The position numbers and the translations under genes are program-made. The notes under the pieces were generated by a model that was not told the origin of the DNA, ran no database searches, and saw only the letters and a program-made list of their open reading frames with translations. Below are positions 23,496 to 34,982 of a stretch of 64,000 nucleotides of DNA, one piece after another. Position 1 is the first letter of the stretch, and each line of letters begins with the position of its first letter. This DNA is from Kwoniella bestiolae CBS 10118 (taxonomy: Eukaryota > Basidiomycota > Tremellomycetes > Tremellales > Cryptococcaceae): NCBI RefSeq assembly GCF_000512585.2, contig NC_089245.1, positions 1,240,001 to 1,304,000 on the forward strand, given 5' to 3'.

Positions 23496-25326
23496 CTATG
23501 ACTCCCTCACACCGCCCGTTGATCTTTTCTTCTGGTACTTCAAGATCCAAGGATGCACCAATACCTCTGAGAGGGCCAAACGATCTTCAGGAGTATATCG
23601 AAGCAACTATCATACCCAGCTCTCAATAAGCATATCTCTTCCAAGTCACATCTCGAGTTCAAGACACTCACCCTTGTGATTAGGTCAGCAGCTTCAGGAG
23701 AGACGCTCTCAGGTATATGTAGATCCACGCTCCTTATTCTCTTATACGTAGCCGCGTGGCCGGAGTGATCCTATTTCACATCGAAATGGGAATGAGCTAC
23801 ATGACCCGCTCAACAGCGATGTAGAAAAGATTGTGGCTCACCTCAAAAGGTGGACTTCCAACTAGGAACTCGTAGCACAATACACCCAACGCCCATAGAT
23901 CCACTTGGGCAGTGTGTTCTTTACCTTCTATCATTTCGGGTGGAAGGTAGTCGAGAGTACCGCAGAGGGTGTTTCGTCGGTTTGATGGGGCGTGCTATTT
24001 ACGACACCAAGGAATTAGCTTGGAAGACTGGGGATACGAGAGTAGGCGGGAAGAACGCCACTCACCACACTCCATCCGAAATCAGCAATTTTCAATTCCC
24101 CCTTCAACCCTATCAGCAGGTTCTCAGGCTTGATATCCCGGTGCATGACGTGTTTCTTGTGTAGATATGACAGAGCGTCAGCCATCTGAGCGATATACTA
24201 TCCACAGGAGACTATCAGCTGTGACCTCTCCCAATGTGAAAGGGCTGACAGACTCACCCTACTACTCCTCTTCTCGTCGAATCTCCCATATTTGCTCAAC
24301 TGCTTGTACAGTTCACCTTTCATTGCGAATTCCAATACCAGGAAAATCCGCTTGGAGTCGTGGAAGTATCCGTATAATCGAAGGATGTTGGGATGTCTAC
24401 AATCATTTAATCATCAATCCACGTGATTAGTCGTCTACACAGAGACCCATGGACAGTGATGTTGTGTTAGTTCGACTTGACTAACCTAAGGTTCTGTTGG
24501 ATCTCGATCTCCCTCCTAACCTGTTTCTCCACTTTTCCCTGGACGATCTCCGATTTATGTAAACATTTCAAAGCCACTATGAAGTGGGGTGGTGCCTTCG
24601 TTCGCGCCAGGTAGACTCTACCGAATTTACCTTTACCCAGTGGACGGCCTATCTGGAATTGGGGCAGGGATAATGGTATTCCTCCGCTGTAAGGCAGAAA
24701 GCACACTACGATGTTAGCTACAATACCCTGCCGGTAACATCAATGAAGAGGGATGAGCGAACAGTGAACAGTGAAGAGTGAAGAATTTTGACATACCTTC
24801 CACTATCCATTTCAAGCAATTTGGCAGATTCACCCGTCGGCACCTCCTTCCCTTCCACATCCGCTTCAAGCCCACCATCGTATTTACCCAAATCCAACCC
24901 CTTACTTGATGAAGCCTGAGCGGCACCTGGGTGTTTAGGTACGTTCGGATTGATGGAGCAGGACAAAGCCCGTGATGAGGTGGAATGCACAGGTCCATGT
25001 AATCCATGTGCAGTATGTTGTTTTAACTTCCCCGCGGGAGAGTTGGTAGTGGATTTAGAAGAGACGGGAACGTTTATACCTGCCAATTTCAACAATGGAC
25101 CTCTCTGGGATTCACCATAGACCGAAGAAGAGGAGGAAGTCAAGCCTGTATTGGGTGGTCGCACTAGACCTGGGTTCATGTATTTCTTGAGGACGGGGGG
25201 AAGTCGATTCTGAGATGAAGAGTTGGTGTTGGTGTGTGATCGTCCGGCTGGTGAGGGTGATGGAGGACCTCCGCCGTTGCCTAGGGAGAGACCACCCATC
25301 ATTTGAGATAGGGGCTGGGACGACAT
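23496..25326 (-). CDS. IPL1: Aurora protein kinase (Ipl1)
   Basis: Seven exons (24797-25326, 24486-24686, 24258-24396, 24066-24197, 23842-23994, 23672-23770, 23496-23606) join in phase to 454 residues. A ~175-residue Ser/Pro-rich N-terminus precedes the kinase domain. The domain shows the glycine loop GRPLGKGKFGRVYLA, the lysine in HFIVALKCLHKSE, HRDIKPENLL, DFGWSVHAPSNRR and the activation loop RRNTLCGTLDYLPPEMIEGK, which is diagnostic for Aurora. PPFEDHSGHAATYKRI and LLRYTPEDRL follow. Aurora B/Ipl1 in the chromosomal passenger complex corrects kinetochore attachment and phosphorylates histone H3. The threonine of RRNTLCG is the expected autophosphorylation site. The divergent neighbour is MSP1, 425 bases away. 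Confidence 0.95.
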
Positions 25327-25751
25327 GATGGAGTGGATAGTGTGTATGTCAACCCGGGTACTATAGCGAGACAGATGTTGTTAGTATCGGAATATTGATG
25401 AGAGGTAGATAATGTTGATTGATCAGCTTTGATTTGGTATTTGTTTTATTGTTTGTGCATCACAGGTATTCAGGAAAAAGCAGGCGCGATGATCACCAAA
25501 CGGCAAAAACAAAACAAACCAGAAGTAGGCACGCCTCACTCCCTCACAACAACGCCGTGTGCCTATTTGTTACCAATGACCGGTTGATGCGATGGAAGGA
25601 TGCCGAAAACATGAATCATTTTCAGTATGAAAGCGAGTTTTGGATGTTCTTGGTTGTCATTATCGCATTTGACACCTACAAATCAAACGAACAATCGATA
25701 CATGTCCACTTTAGATTGACTGAGCATACCAGGAGTGAGAATACCGTAATC
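25327..25751. promoter_or_regulatory. Divergent promoter region IPL1 / MSP1
   Basis: Shared upstream region of two divergent genes. A plus-strand ORF from 25,419 runs through it into MSP1 exon 1 but lacks an ATG start of its own and is taken as chance. No named motif is evident. Confidence 0.4.
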
Positions 25752-27387
25752 ATGTCACGAAGAGATGTAGGAAGGGTAGTGATGGATGGTGAGTAACTCA
25801 ATATACAATCATAATCCAGGATGTCTTGTTAATTGCCCTTCATTCCAAAATAGTTGCATTCTTTGCCGCATCGCAGGTAAGCTATCCCAAACACACCTGA
25901 GGCTGAAACGTAGATCCCCAGCTTACACCGAAGTCCACAGGTAGCACTATACTACGCCCTCCGATACGTCCTCTCCTCCCTCGACGGCGGATCCCCATCC
26001 TCCCGATCATCCAAAAAAGCCAAAGAGAAAGGTAAACTCCTACTCTCCGAGACAGGCTTGACGGATAAGCAGCTATCGGAACTAGAACTAGACGAATATG
26101 AATCAACGATAGCGGGGGAGATCGTCCCTCCCTCTAAGATAGATGTGACCTTCGACTCGATAGGAGGATTAGACGAAATTATCAATTCCCTCAAGGAAAC
26201 TGTCATTTACCCTTTGACGTTTCCCGAGCTCTTCGCTTCAGCTGGTGGGGGGCTATTGGCTGCTCCGAAGGGTGTGCTGCTGTATGGTCATCCGGGGTGC
26301 GGGAAGACGATGTTGGCAAAGGCTTTGGCGAAGGAGAGTGGGGCGACGTTTATCAATTTGCCTTTGTCAAGCTTGTAAGCCAATACTTTCCCAAGTACGA
26401 TTGGGAAGAAAGCTAATATATGATATGTGGTAGGACGAATAAGTGGTTTGGAGAGTCAAATAAGCTGGTAGCTGGTCTATTCTCCTTGGCTAGGAAAGTA
26501 CAGCCCAGTATAGTGAGTACATATGGCAATTTAATTGTCATCAGCGAGGAAGGATGTTGATACGAGGGTCTCTTCACACACTTAGATATTCATCGACGAG
26601 ATAGATTCACTGTTTCGAGAAAGATCGGCAGGAGACCACGAGGTGACGGCAATGATGAAAGCGGAATTCATGACGTGAGTGCTACCGCTGGCACACAGGT
26701 GGTAAGAAGCTGACGCAGCACTTCCATAGACTATGGGATGGGTTGACATCTGGAACGGATACTCGTATACTGGTATTGGGAGCTACGAATAGGCCAAACG
26801 AGTGAGCAGCTTCCGTACCGACCAAGGTTAGACAAACTAGACGCTGACACTAAGCCCCTTTTAAGTATCGATCCTGCTATTCTCCGACGGATGCCTAAAA
26901 GATTCCCTATACGGTTACCCAATTACGATCAGCGAATAAAGATCTTGACACTCGTGAGCTGATTTTAGCTCTGTGTAGCACTTCGTATCACAATCCAACT
27001 AACCTTGATGTTCACCATAGATGCTTGCACATACTACACTCGAATCCCCATTCATCCCGCAATTAGCCCTCAAGACGGATGGATTATCGGGTTCGGATCT
27101 ACGAGAAACATGTAGGAACGCAGCTATGGTACCTGTACGTGAGGTGATGAGGGAAAAGGGCAAAGCTGGTAAAGAGGGTCTGGAGGAAGCTCGAAGAGAG
27201 GTAAGTCTGCCATCTATCGGGCCAGCATATGTCAAGTCTGGAATGCTGATCATGGTGTTCGGTGTAGGGCTTCAAATTGCGTCCACTGAGATTGGATGAC
27301 TTTAACATACATGATTCACATGCTTATGCTCATGTTGAGCCTAGTCGTAAGCAGCCGCCTGGGGCCTATGGGGATGCGTTGGATTAG
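25752..27387 (+). CDS. MSP1: Mitochondrial outer-membrane AAA ATPase Msp1 (ATAD1)
   Basis: Nine exons (25752-25788, 25854-25876, 25941-26374, 26434-26512, 26586-26674, 26730-26801, 26866-26953, 27021-27200, 27268-27387) join in phase to 373 residues. An N-terminal membrane helix (VAFFAASQVALYYALRYVL) is followed by the linker and one AAA domain. Visible motifs are FDSIGGLDEIINSLKETVI, Walker A GHPGCGKTMLAKALAKESGA, pore loop KWFGESNKL, Walker B IIFIDEIDSLF, sensor LGATNRPNDIDPAILRRMPK with the Arg fingers, and sensor 2 DGLSGSDLRETCRNAA. Msp1 extracts mislocalised tail-anchored proteins and stalled import substrates from the outer membrane. Two introns end in AAG or lie one base from alternative sites, but the conserved motifs fix the frame. 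Confidence 0.93.
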
Positions 27388-27962
27388 GTAGTGGGATGGA
27401 TCTATGCATAGACTGTACCTCTCATTAATTCTGCACCTGCACATGCACATGCACATACAGTATCCGTTCTCGGTATTTCAGGACCAAGTAGGGGATGTGG
27501 GATGGCGTTCTTGTCGATCGTTCAGGGTAACTCATTCCATTGCACGGTTAATTGGGCTGCTGCATGTCCGAATAAATGCAAATAGAAGGCACAAAAGGTT
27601 ACTTACCATGCTTAACACCTTCACTCACTCTGTTCACTCTATTAATCCTCTTGTATAGCTACATGGTGGATCTCACTGATCTTGCTTTTTATCCTTATCA
27701 CAATAGGTATCCTTACCCCAATAGGCTGCCCGTCTCCACCCATCAGGCGTGCTTAGCTTGACTCTCCTCGAAAATACCGGCATACGGGTAAGGTGATCGA
27801 TCCTCCACAACTCAGCAAGGAATCATCATCACCAAAACAAAATCTATTTATACCCTTCATTCACATACGGTCACTTTCATCTTCACACGGTCTAGCCTAC
27901 CTCATCATATCTTCACCTTCTCACGTTCGGTCTATGTCAAGAAGTTCATCTTCCCCTTAACG
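27388..27962. promoter_or_regulatory. Spacer and promoter of the GT90 gene
   Basis: 3' flank of MSP1 and upstream region of the glycosyltransferase. A TATA-like ctatttatac lies near 27,843-27,852, about 115 bases before the ATG, followed by a pyrimidine-rich leader. Short ORFs here (27,404-27,658; 27,576-27,761) have no support. Confidence 0.4.
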
Positions 27963-30900
27963 ATGCCCCACTCTCAACCCTCTCCCCGAGTACCCTACCG
28001 AGCAACCTCCACACCCCCTCGATCACCTCTCAACCTTCCAGCCGTCCCCTCCTACCGCCCGCCTCAGAGGGAATACCCCGAATCGCCCACAGCAGGATTA
28101 GACCGCAACAGAGAACTTCACATCAAACCTCCTCAATTCAGCTTGAGCCAGACCCCAACGCCTAGGAAGAGGTATCTCCCGAAATACGTCAGATCGCCTA
28201 AGCGGGCGTTGGTATATCTCCTCTTACTTGGATTATTGGGGTTTACAGCTAGGACAGCTTACCACCATGCTAGGAATGACAAGCTACTGAATTGGAGTAA
28301 GAGGGGAGAAGGGATATTAGGTGCTGGGGAGATAGAAGATGAATATGAGGATGACGGATTATGTCGATTCGTCTCGCCCGTAGAGGCCTATCAAAGGGAT
28401 TTACATCGATTACGCTCCCTCTTCCCCGAATCTCATACACTCTCTTCACACACTCATACACATTCTCATACCCATAATCATAGTCACAGTCATCATACCT
28501 ATTCGCCCACAGGACATCTAATCGTATCATCCGAAGAGGGTGCCCCCCACCCCATTCCACAATTACTAAGCCTAGGCGAGAAACGATGGGAAGAGCTCCT
28601 ATCTAGACAGAGCAGAACCCTCGAAGAAGCTGTGAAGGAGTATACGAGGCGATATGGTAGGAAGCCTCCAAAGGGGTTCGATAAATGGTGGGAGTTTGCG
28701 ATGGAACATAATTTGGTTTTGCCCGATGAGTACGATAGGATCAATCTTGATTTGGCGCCGTTCTTTGCGTTGCCCAAGGAGGAGATGAAAAGGAGGATGG
28801 AGTTGGTGGAGAATATGGAGAAGACTTTTACGCTTGTGATTGAGGATGGGGAGGTGGAGATTGAGGTGGGTTGGATGTGTTTTGTTTGCCTACTTTATGG
28901 TCTGAACCACATTATGATTGCTACATCCGTGATCCGCTTGCGTACATTCGTTCTTTTGGCTTGAGCTACATCGTCCTATCGTGACTGTATCCCATAGATG
29001 AAACGAAGCTGACATCTCCGGATCGCACAGATAAGAGACCCCGGAGGCTTAAAATGGGGCGGGACCCTACCCCGAGCCCACGAAACTTCCAACCTCCTCA
29101 AAGGGTTTATAAAGTACTTACCCAATATGAAAGCTACTTTCTCGATATTTGACCAACCGCAGATATACCTCTCCTGGGCTCGGAGGGGATCACTCATTGA
29201 TTTGGGTTTAAGGGGAGAGGTGACGACGCTTCTGCAGGAAACGGATGATAGTGAGGTGAAGCTCAGTAGGAGCTGTGCGCCGAAGACGAATTTTAGGAAG
29301 GATAGGGGGTATAGTGAGGGTGAGTTTGACTTGGTCACTTGGGACTATACGATGTGGGACGAGCTAAGATCTCAATTATGTTGGTTTCTGATTGATAGGC
29401 AAATCGTTTATTTATGATAGTTTGGAAGCTGGAGATCCATGTCAAAGTGAGTTAGCTACTTTTTGCAAATACTTGTAACTGCCTTGAAGCTGATCAACCA
29501 TGATTGCATCCCCAGACCCCTACCTCATCCCTTTACATGGACTCACACTTGAGCCCCACGGTCATGACTCGCTGCCCAAACCTCATACGCAGCTACTACC
29601 GCTTTTCAGCTTGGCAAAGACTTCCATAAAGTAAGCTGTTTTTTATGACCCTTGCGCTGTAGCTTACGACGATATGAACTTGTAGCTCGGATATACTTGT
29701 AACACCATTGGATCAATTCCATGATAATCCCGGTAAAGATCCTGTCTGGGAGGAGAAAGATAGCTCCAAGCTTGTTTGGGTGAGTGTGGTCGAGCAGTCC
29801 GAACGGTTCAATCCTCTGTCCCACGCTGACCAAATTCAAACTTGTTCAACGACATAGCGAGGCAGTCCCACAGGAATATCAATGATGAACCGCACATTAC
29901 CATGGCGGCAATCCCATCGAATCCGACTACATCACTTCGCAGCGAATACCTCAAACGATCCAATGGCATTTATGATTCCCGATCTTGGACAAAGTTTACC
30001 TGGTGGTGAAGATGATCAACTTGGAGATGACCATCGGACAGGAAAAACCCAGTATCACGCTTCTTCCGGCTCCTCCTCTTCTTCGTCAACTAAGTCAAAA
30101 GGCGGAGAAGAAAGAAGTATGACCGATCCGTTGACTTCGCTGGAGGATGAGTATTCTACCGAAGAGGTCATGCAGTTTTACTACGATATGAAGTTATCTG
30201 GTAGGCCTATACAGTGTTCTGAGGAAGATGGGACATGCGAGGATATGAGGTGAGTGATTCACCGTTTTAGCTGTGCACCTGTTGTACCTTGGAAGACTAA
30301 ACCGGGATTACAGCTGATCTTTACCTGGATATCTAGGCAGGAGATCCAATGGGCAGGACATCAAGGTGCAGAAGAGTTGAATAGGCATAAATTCCTGTTG
30401 GACATTGATGGGAATGGATGGAGGTGAGTAGATCGTCTCGTCGATGCATGGCGTAGACGATAATTCGCTGATACCATGGGTCGATGTTAGTGGTCGATTT
30501 AGAAGATTGATGAGTACCAATTCGATGGTCATCAAGATGACCATGTTCACGGAATGGTTCCAACCTCATTTGATACCGTGAGTTCTGTTCTTCCAATATA
30601 CTTCACAGGATACTGATTGATGTATGATTGACATAGTTGGTTCATGTACGTTCCTGCAAAGTTGGATTTCTCAGATCTAACGGATATCATGGCATTGTAA
30701 GTTTTGTTGGGCCTATGTGTAAATCTTCGTTTACGCCCCATTGATATGGAATGATCTGAACTTAGTTTCCGGGGAACACCCAAGTATCCTGAACTTGGAT
30801 TTGATGAGACTGCTGCTGCGTTGGCGAGGAATGGGGTGAGTACAACTTGCACTACATGAAAAGGACGAGGCCGATGATCTGATTTACACCCTGCGGTAAA

Positions 30901-31193
30901 CCATAGCAATGCTTCGTCCAGCGTATGTTCAGGATGGAAGATCTCCAAGCGTACATGATGAGGCTGTTCCTTGAGTATGCAGTGAGTGAAGCTCTGTAGA
31001 TTTCTATGGTTCTGGATGTCAATTGTACTGATGCTTGTTATGCGGATCACAGCGTATAGCAGCGGACGAAGGTGTGGATATGGATTTCACCATGTCTGAT
31101 ATGGTGACGGATGAAGAGCAAGAAGGTGTCCCGTCTGACTGGTCTGAGCCTGATCAAGTGGAGCTGGAGCTTGAAGATCAGCTGCAGGTGTAG
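27963..31193 (+). CDS. Family 90 glycosyltransferase (CAP10/CXT1-like), type II membrane
   Basis: Twelve exons (27963-28865, 29031-29319, 29399-29446, 29516-29630, 29686-29779, 29858-30249, 30337-30423, 30491-30577, 30637-30696, 30766-30835, 30907-30981, 31053-31193) join in phase to 786 residues. A ~75-residue cytoplasmic tail leads to one signal anchor (RALVYLLLLGLLGFTARTAY, ~79-98), so the catalytic part faces the Golgi lumen. The stem contains a histidine-rich run (~160-185). Family signatures are RYGRKPPKGFDKWWEFA, SKLVWRGSPTGIS, KFLLDIDGNGWSGRFRRLMS and EWFQPHLIPWFMYVP, the GT90/CAP10 pattern. Cryptococcal members add xylose to capsule mannan and glycolipids (Cxt1) or are needed for capsule (Cap10). 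The substrate of this one cannot be read from sequence. A Ser-rich insertion lies at ~530-560 and the C-terminus is acidic. Confidence 0.88.
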
Positions 31194-31528
31194 ATGGAAG
31201 ATAATCCTGAAGGTAGTCAGGATGAGCAGGTCCCATCGGAAGGGGAAGGGGAAGGGGAAGTAGGGGACTGGTAGAGTTGATCATCACTCTAGCATCTGCC
31301 AAGTGTTGAAATTAGACCATAATCATGAATTTGCATTCTCACCTCTTATACCGCATTGCATGTATTGTCGTTCATCTGTATCACTCGTGCACGGGTCCAA
31401 TAATCTCCCGTAGGCAATTAGCGAATAGCACCACCAAGGATATATGGATCGCAAATGCATAACAGTCAATAAATCCTAAAAACCTAGAACCTAGAACTAA
31501 CCCCCTACAACTACTACAAACCCACCAT
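31194..31528. other. Convergent 3' spacer
   Basis: 3' flanks of the GT90 gene and NUO51. Nothing distinctive is visible. Confidence 0.4.
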
Positions 31529-33613
31529 CTATGGCGCCGAGATCTGGCCGACGTTCCTATGAGCATCACCACCTAGGTTATCAGGAATGGCATATCGCGT
31601 ATCTGCCTCTGATAATAGGCTACCACCGAATAAGGTCTGTCCGTTCTTGGCGTGGAAAGCTGCCAGACGAGCTTCCACTTCTGGTCCTGTTGTCGAGCAA
31701 ATAATATAATTAGCATTTATTGTCATCGATGAACACAATACAGACAGAGAATTGACATTTAAGATGGTTACCATCATAAATCAGAGTAAAGAGGAAGTGG
31801 ACCTACGGAAATGCCTCATCAACCCCTGAATAGGCCAAGCAGCCGCATCACCCAACGCGCAGATAGTGTGCCCTTCAACCTGCTTGGTCAATTCCAACAA
31901 CATATCAATCTCTCTCTCCTGCGCTCGTCCCTCTACCATTCGATCCATCATGTTCATCATCCATGTCGTACCCTCCCTACAAGGTGTGCATTGACCGCAC
32001 GACTCGTGTTTGTAGAATTTGGAGAATCGAGCGATGGCAGAGATCATATCGGTTGTTTGGTCCATTACGATTACTGCTCCGGTTCCGAGGGATGTCTGGG
32101 CGTCTTTGAGGGAATCGTAGTCCATCCTGCGATAGTCGCATAAACAGATGTCAGCAAATCATTATTGCAGAATGTATGTAGTTATGTTTAGTGTGTGAGT
32201 GGTGGGATTGCGATGACAAGTGGGTGGGATGGTGATACCTCGAGTGAGACAGGAGACAAAACACTCACAAGACTTTCTCACAATCCGATCGAGGAATGAC
32301 GGGCACCGAACAACCACCAGGAATAATACCCTTCAAATTCTGCCATCCACCTCTAATACCTCCACAATGCTTCTCTATAAGTTCCTGCAAAGGGATGGAC
32401 ATCTCCTCCTCGACCACACAGGGGTTATTCACATGTCCGGAGATACAGTAAACTTTGGTACCGGAATTTCGTTCTCTTCCGAAGCCTGCGAACCATGCTC
32501 CACCTCGTCGGGCAATCGTAGGAGCCACAGCGACGGTCTCGACGTTGGCGACTGTGGTGGGACATCCGAAAAGACCGACATCGGCTGGGAAGGGGGGCTT
32601 CAATCTTGGTTTACCCTGTTTACCTTCGATGGACTCGATCAGGGCGGTCTCCTCTCCACAGATATAAGCTCCAGCACCTCGGTGCAGGTAGACGTCGAAA
32701 TCGTAGCCTGATCCACAGGCATTCTTACCGATCAGACCGGCTTTGTACGCTTCGTCGATTGCTTGTTGAACGTGCGAGGCTTCTTGGTAGAATTCTCCTC
32801 GGATATAGATGTACGCTGTGTATCAATCATCGATGTTAGCTTGGTTGCTTGTGAATGACAACCCAGACTTTGATCAGATGGATTGAGATAAAATCAACTC
32901 ACCAGCATTGGCATTCATTCCTCGTCCAGCTACCAGACACCCCTCAACGAGCTTATGGGGATCACCTCGCATGATCTCTCGATCTTTACATGTTCCAGGT
33001 TCACCTTCATCCGCATTGACGACGAGGTATCGAGGTCTGTGTGAGTTATAGTGATAGGACAGTTAGGATCAGCTCTAGACTGCTAGAAAATCGAGCACGA
33101 AGCTAAACCGTCAACTCACCTAGGATCTTTCTCCCATCCAGGTTTGTTCACTAATCACAGACACCACATCGATATCATCAGTACAATATCCCAACCGGAT
33201 CAACGAGATCGATACTCGAGCCAAGTCGAACTACCACCTTTGCTTCGTGATATGGTATGAAAGAGACACCCACTGAAACTCCACTTCAACCCGGAAGGAA
33301 ACCCAGCCCCACCTCTCCCCCTCAAACCTGAATCCTTGATCGTCTGGATGATCCAGCTATCACCCTTGAGTATGATCTCCTTGGTCTTGTGCCAATCTCC
33401 TCTACTCTGCGCTCCTTTCAACCCATGATCATGCTTCAGGTACAGATTGGTGAAGATTCGATCTTGGTCTTTGAGACCTCCATAATGTCTTACAGGGGGG
33501 TCAGAGACGGTTGCGAGTGATCGAGATTGGTTGACTATCCTCGATCTGGAAGAAGAAGCTTTAGGAAGGGAAAGGGAGGGGAGGGAACGTGTTATGGCTC
33601 GTGATCTGATCAT
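31529..33613 (-). CDS. NUO51: NADH:ubiquinone oxidoreductase 51-kDa subunit (NDUFV1)
   Basis: Six exons (33274-33613, 33120-33150, 32903-33036, 32269-32815, 31807-32126, 31529-31686) join in phase to 509 residues, the usual length. The first ~35 residues are Arg/Ser-rich (MIRSRAITRSLPSLSLPKAS), a mitochondrial presequence. The NADH and FMN sites are present: GLRGRGGAGFPSGLKWSF, YLVVNADEGEPGTCKDREIM, RGAGAYICGEETALIESIEG. The 4Fe-4S N3 ligands read ESCGQCTPCREGTTW with the fourth cysteine in GHTICALGDAAAWP. This subunit is where NADH enters complex I in the matrix arm. Its presence shows that the organism has type I NADH dehydrogenase, as expected for an aerobic basidiomycete. Confidence 0.96.
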
Positions 33614-34015
33614 TTTTGTGCTTGTACTGCTGATGGTTATACAAGCTAGGTATGGATGAAGATATGGATAGGTTTTGGTATACGATACGATCGATGTTCA
33701 CTTGTCTGTTATAATTGAGCTCACCCTCGTTGGCTGTATATAACATCCCTAACTCTATTGGGTGGGACCAATCACACGTGGCGGATATCACGGATTTACA
33801 TGAATGTGGCACGCACTCGCGGTGTCGTGTTAACGCTTTAACTCATGTGCTTGACTTGGATGAGTGGAGGTGGTCCAGCTGTATCCAACTCAGACCAGAC
33901 AATGGACGATCTAATAGAAGCATATTGTCTCTACTACTATCAATAACAATCACTTTGAGATACGGCCAGCCCTAACTCTAGCAGTTCCCAGCAGACTTGA
34001 CCTCTCACGCCAATA
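33614..34015. promoter_or_regulatory. Divergent promoter NUO51 / GSKIP-domain gene
   Basis: 402-base region between divergent starts. A TATA-like gtatataac near 33,735-33,743 is 120-130 bases from the NUO51 ATG on the other strand. Nothing more specific is visible. Confidence 0.4.
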
Positions 34016-34748
34016 ATGACATCTTCCCTCCCCTCATCCAACATCCTCCTCAACCCCCTTCCCGAGATCCGCGCAGCTCTGAAATCAAATTCCTTCGGTA
34101 TATCCTCGTCTCGTATAATAGAGGATAACTCTTTCCCCATAACGCAGCAAGATCTGGAGAGTGTTAAAGATGAGATTAGAAGTACTGGTATGACCAGCCC
34201 GAGGGTAGTGGGTAGGGCGGATATAATGCTGAGGCAGGGGGAAGGAATGGTGGGAGTTAGGTTGGATAGGAGTGGGTGGACGGTGAGTTCTTGCCTTCAC
34301 TTCTGTCGGTGGGTTATGTCATTTCATCCGGGATATCATGAAAAAGCCATTTGTACGCGCGCGCGCGCGAGAGAGAGTGAGAGAGAGTAGAGCAAAGTGA
34401 AGTTTTTGTCTCCACATCGCATTCACCCAAATTCCAAAAGGCGTTGGACGACCTGTCGTTCAAGCTTCCTGGCACGATACTTTACATATACGTCAATCAG
34501 ATCCAATATCGATCAAATCAAGAAAACCTCAGCTGACGCTTACTCTGCTCTTTCGTTGATTATAGGTCGAATCGATACAAAAAGCAACTCCTCAGATACA
34601 TCCAAAGCTAGATAGAACGTACGAGAGCCTGGAATCTCTGTTGATTGATCTCAGTCCGTCGTACGTCAAGGAAATGAACAACGAGATTTGGAAGAGGTTT
34701 GGGATGGATAAGAACGGAGGAGATGAAGAGGAAAACGAAAGCATATAG
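34016..34748 (+). CDS. GSKIP-domain protein
   Basis: Two exons, 34016-34282 and 34566-34748, join in phase 0 to 149 residues. The C-terminal half reads RLDRSGWTVESIQ, then LDRTYESLESLLIDLSPSYV and EMNNEIWKRF. This matches the ending of the GSKIP domain (human GSKIP: a Gly-Leu/Trp-x-Val strand, then a helix with SLLDxLSPxY and a final LxxRL helix). The first 60 residues are a variable leader (ILLNPLPEIRAALKS). Human GSKIP binds GSK3-beta and PKA; in fungi only the domain is known, and the same domain occurs inside CLU proteins. The intron is 283 nt, far longer than local norms, and carries a CG/GA microsatellite. A small extra exon in it cannot be ruled out. Confidence 0.65.
34355..34389 (+). 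repeat. CG/GA microsatellite in an intron
   Basis: A (CG)n run of about seven units passes directly into (GA)n with one interruption. It lies within the long intron of the GSKIP-domain gene. Confidence 0.9.
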
Positions 34749-34982
34749 CATCGGACTCAGTCTTCGAAGAATCATCAACTTCTTCCTTCAGTTAGCTGCT
34801 CACGGATGAGGGAGAGGTTATATCGGTAGATGAGCGGATAGTCAATATATCCCTTTCGTCCGTATATGTATATATTGTTGGAATTATATTATGTATACAT
34901 CCAGTGCAAGCTGCGAACAGTTCGTAGATCCGAAATCAAGAGTGGTGCATCCCAGACCTATCAAAGTACATACATAAGTCCC
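34749..34982. other. Convergent 3' spacer
   Basis: 3' flanks of the GSKIP-domain gene and RIM1; contains an AT-rich run near 34,860-34,900. Nothing else is visible. Confidence 0.35.

Noticed and set aside
25419..25796. ORF running through the IPL1-MSP1 promoter into MSP1 exon 1
   Set aside because: Its in-frame lead lacks family similarity; MSP1 exon 1 is fixed by splice phase and the Msp1 membrane helix.
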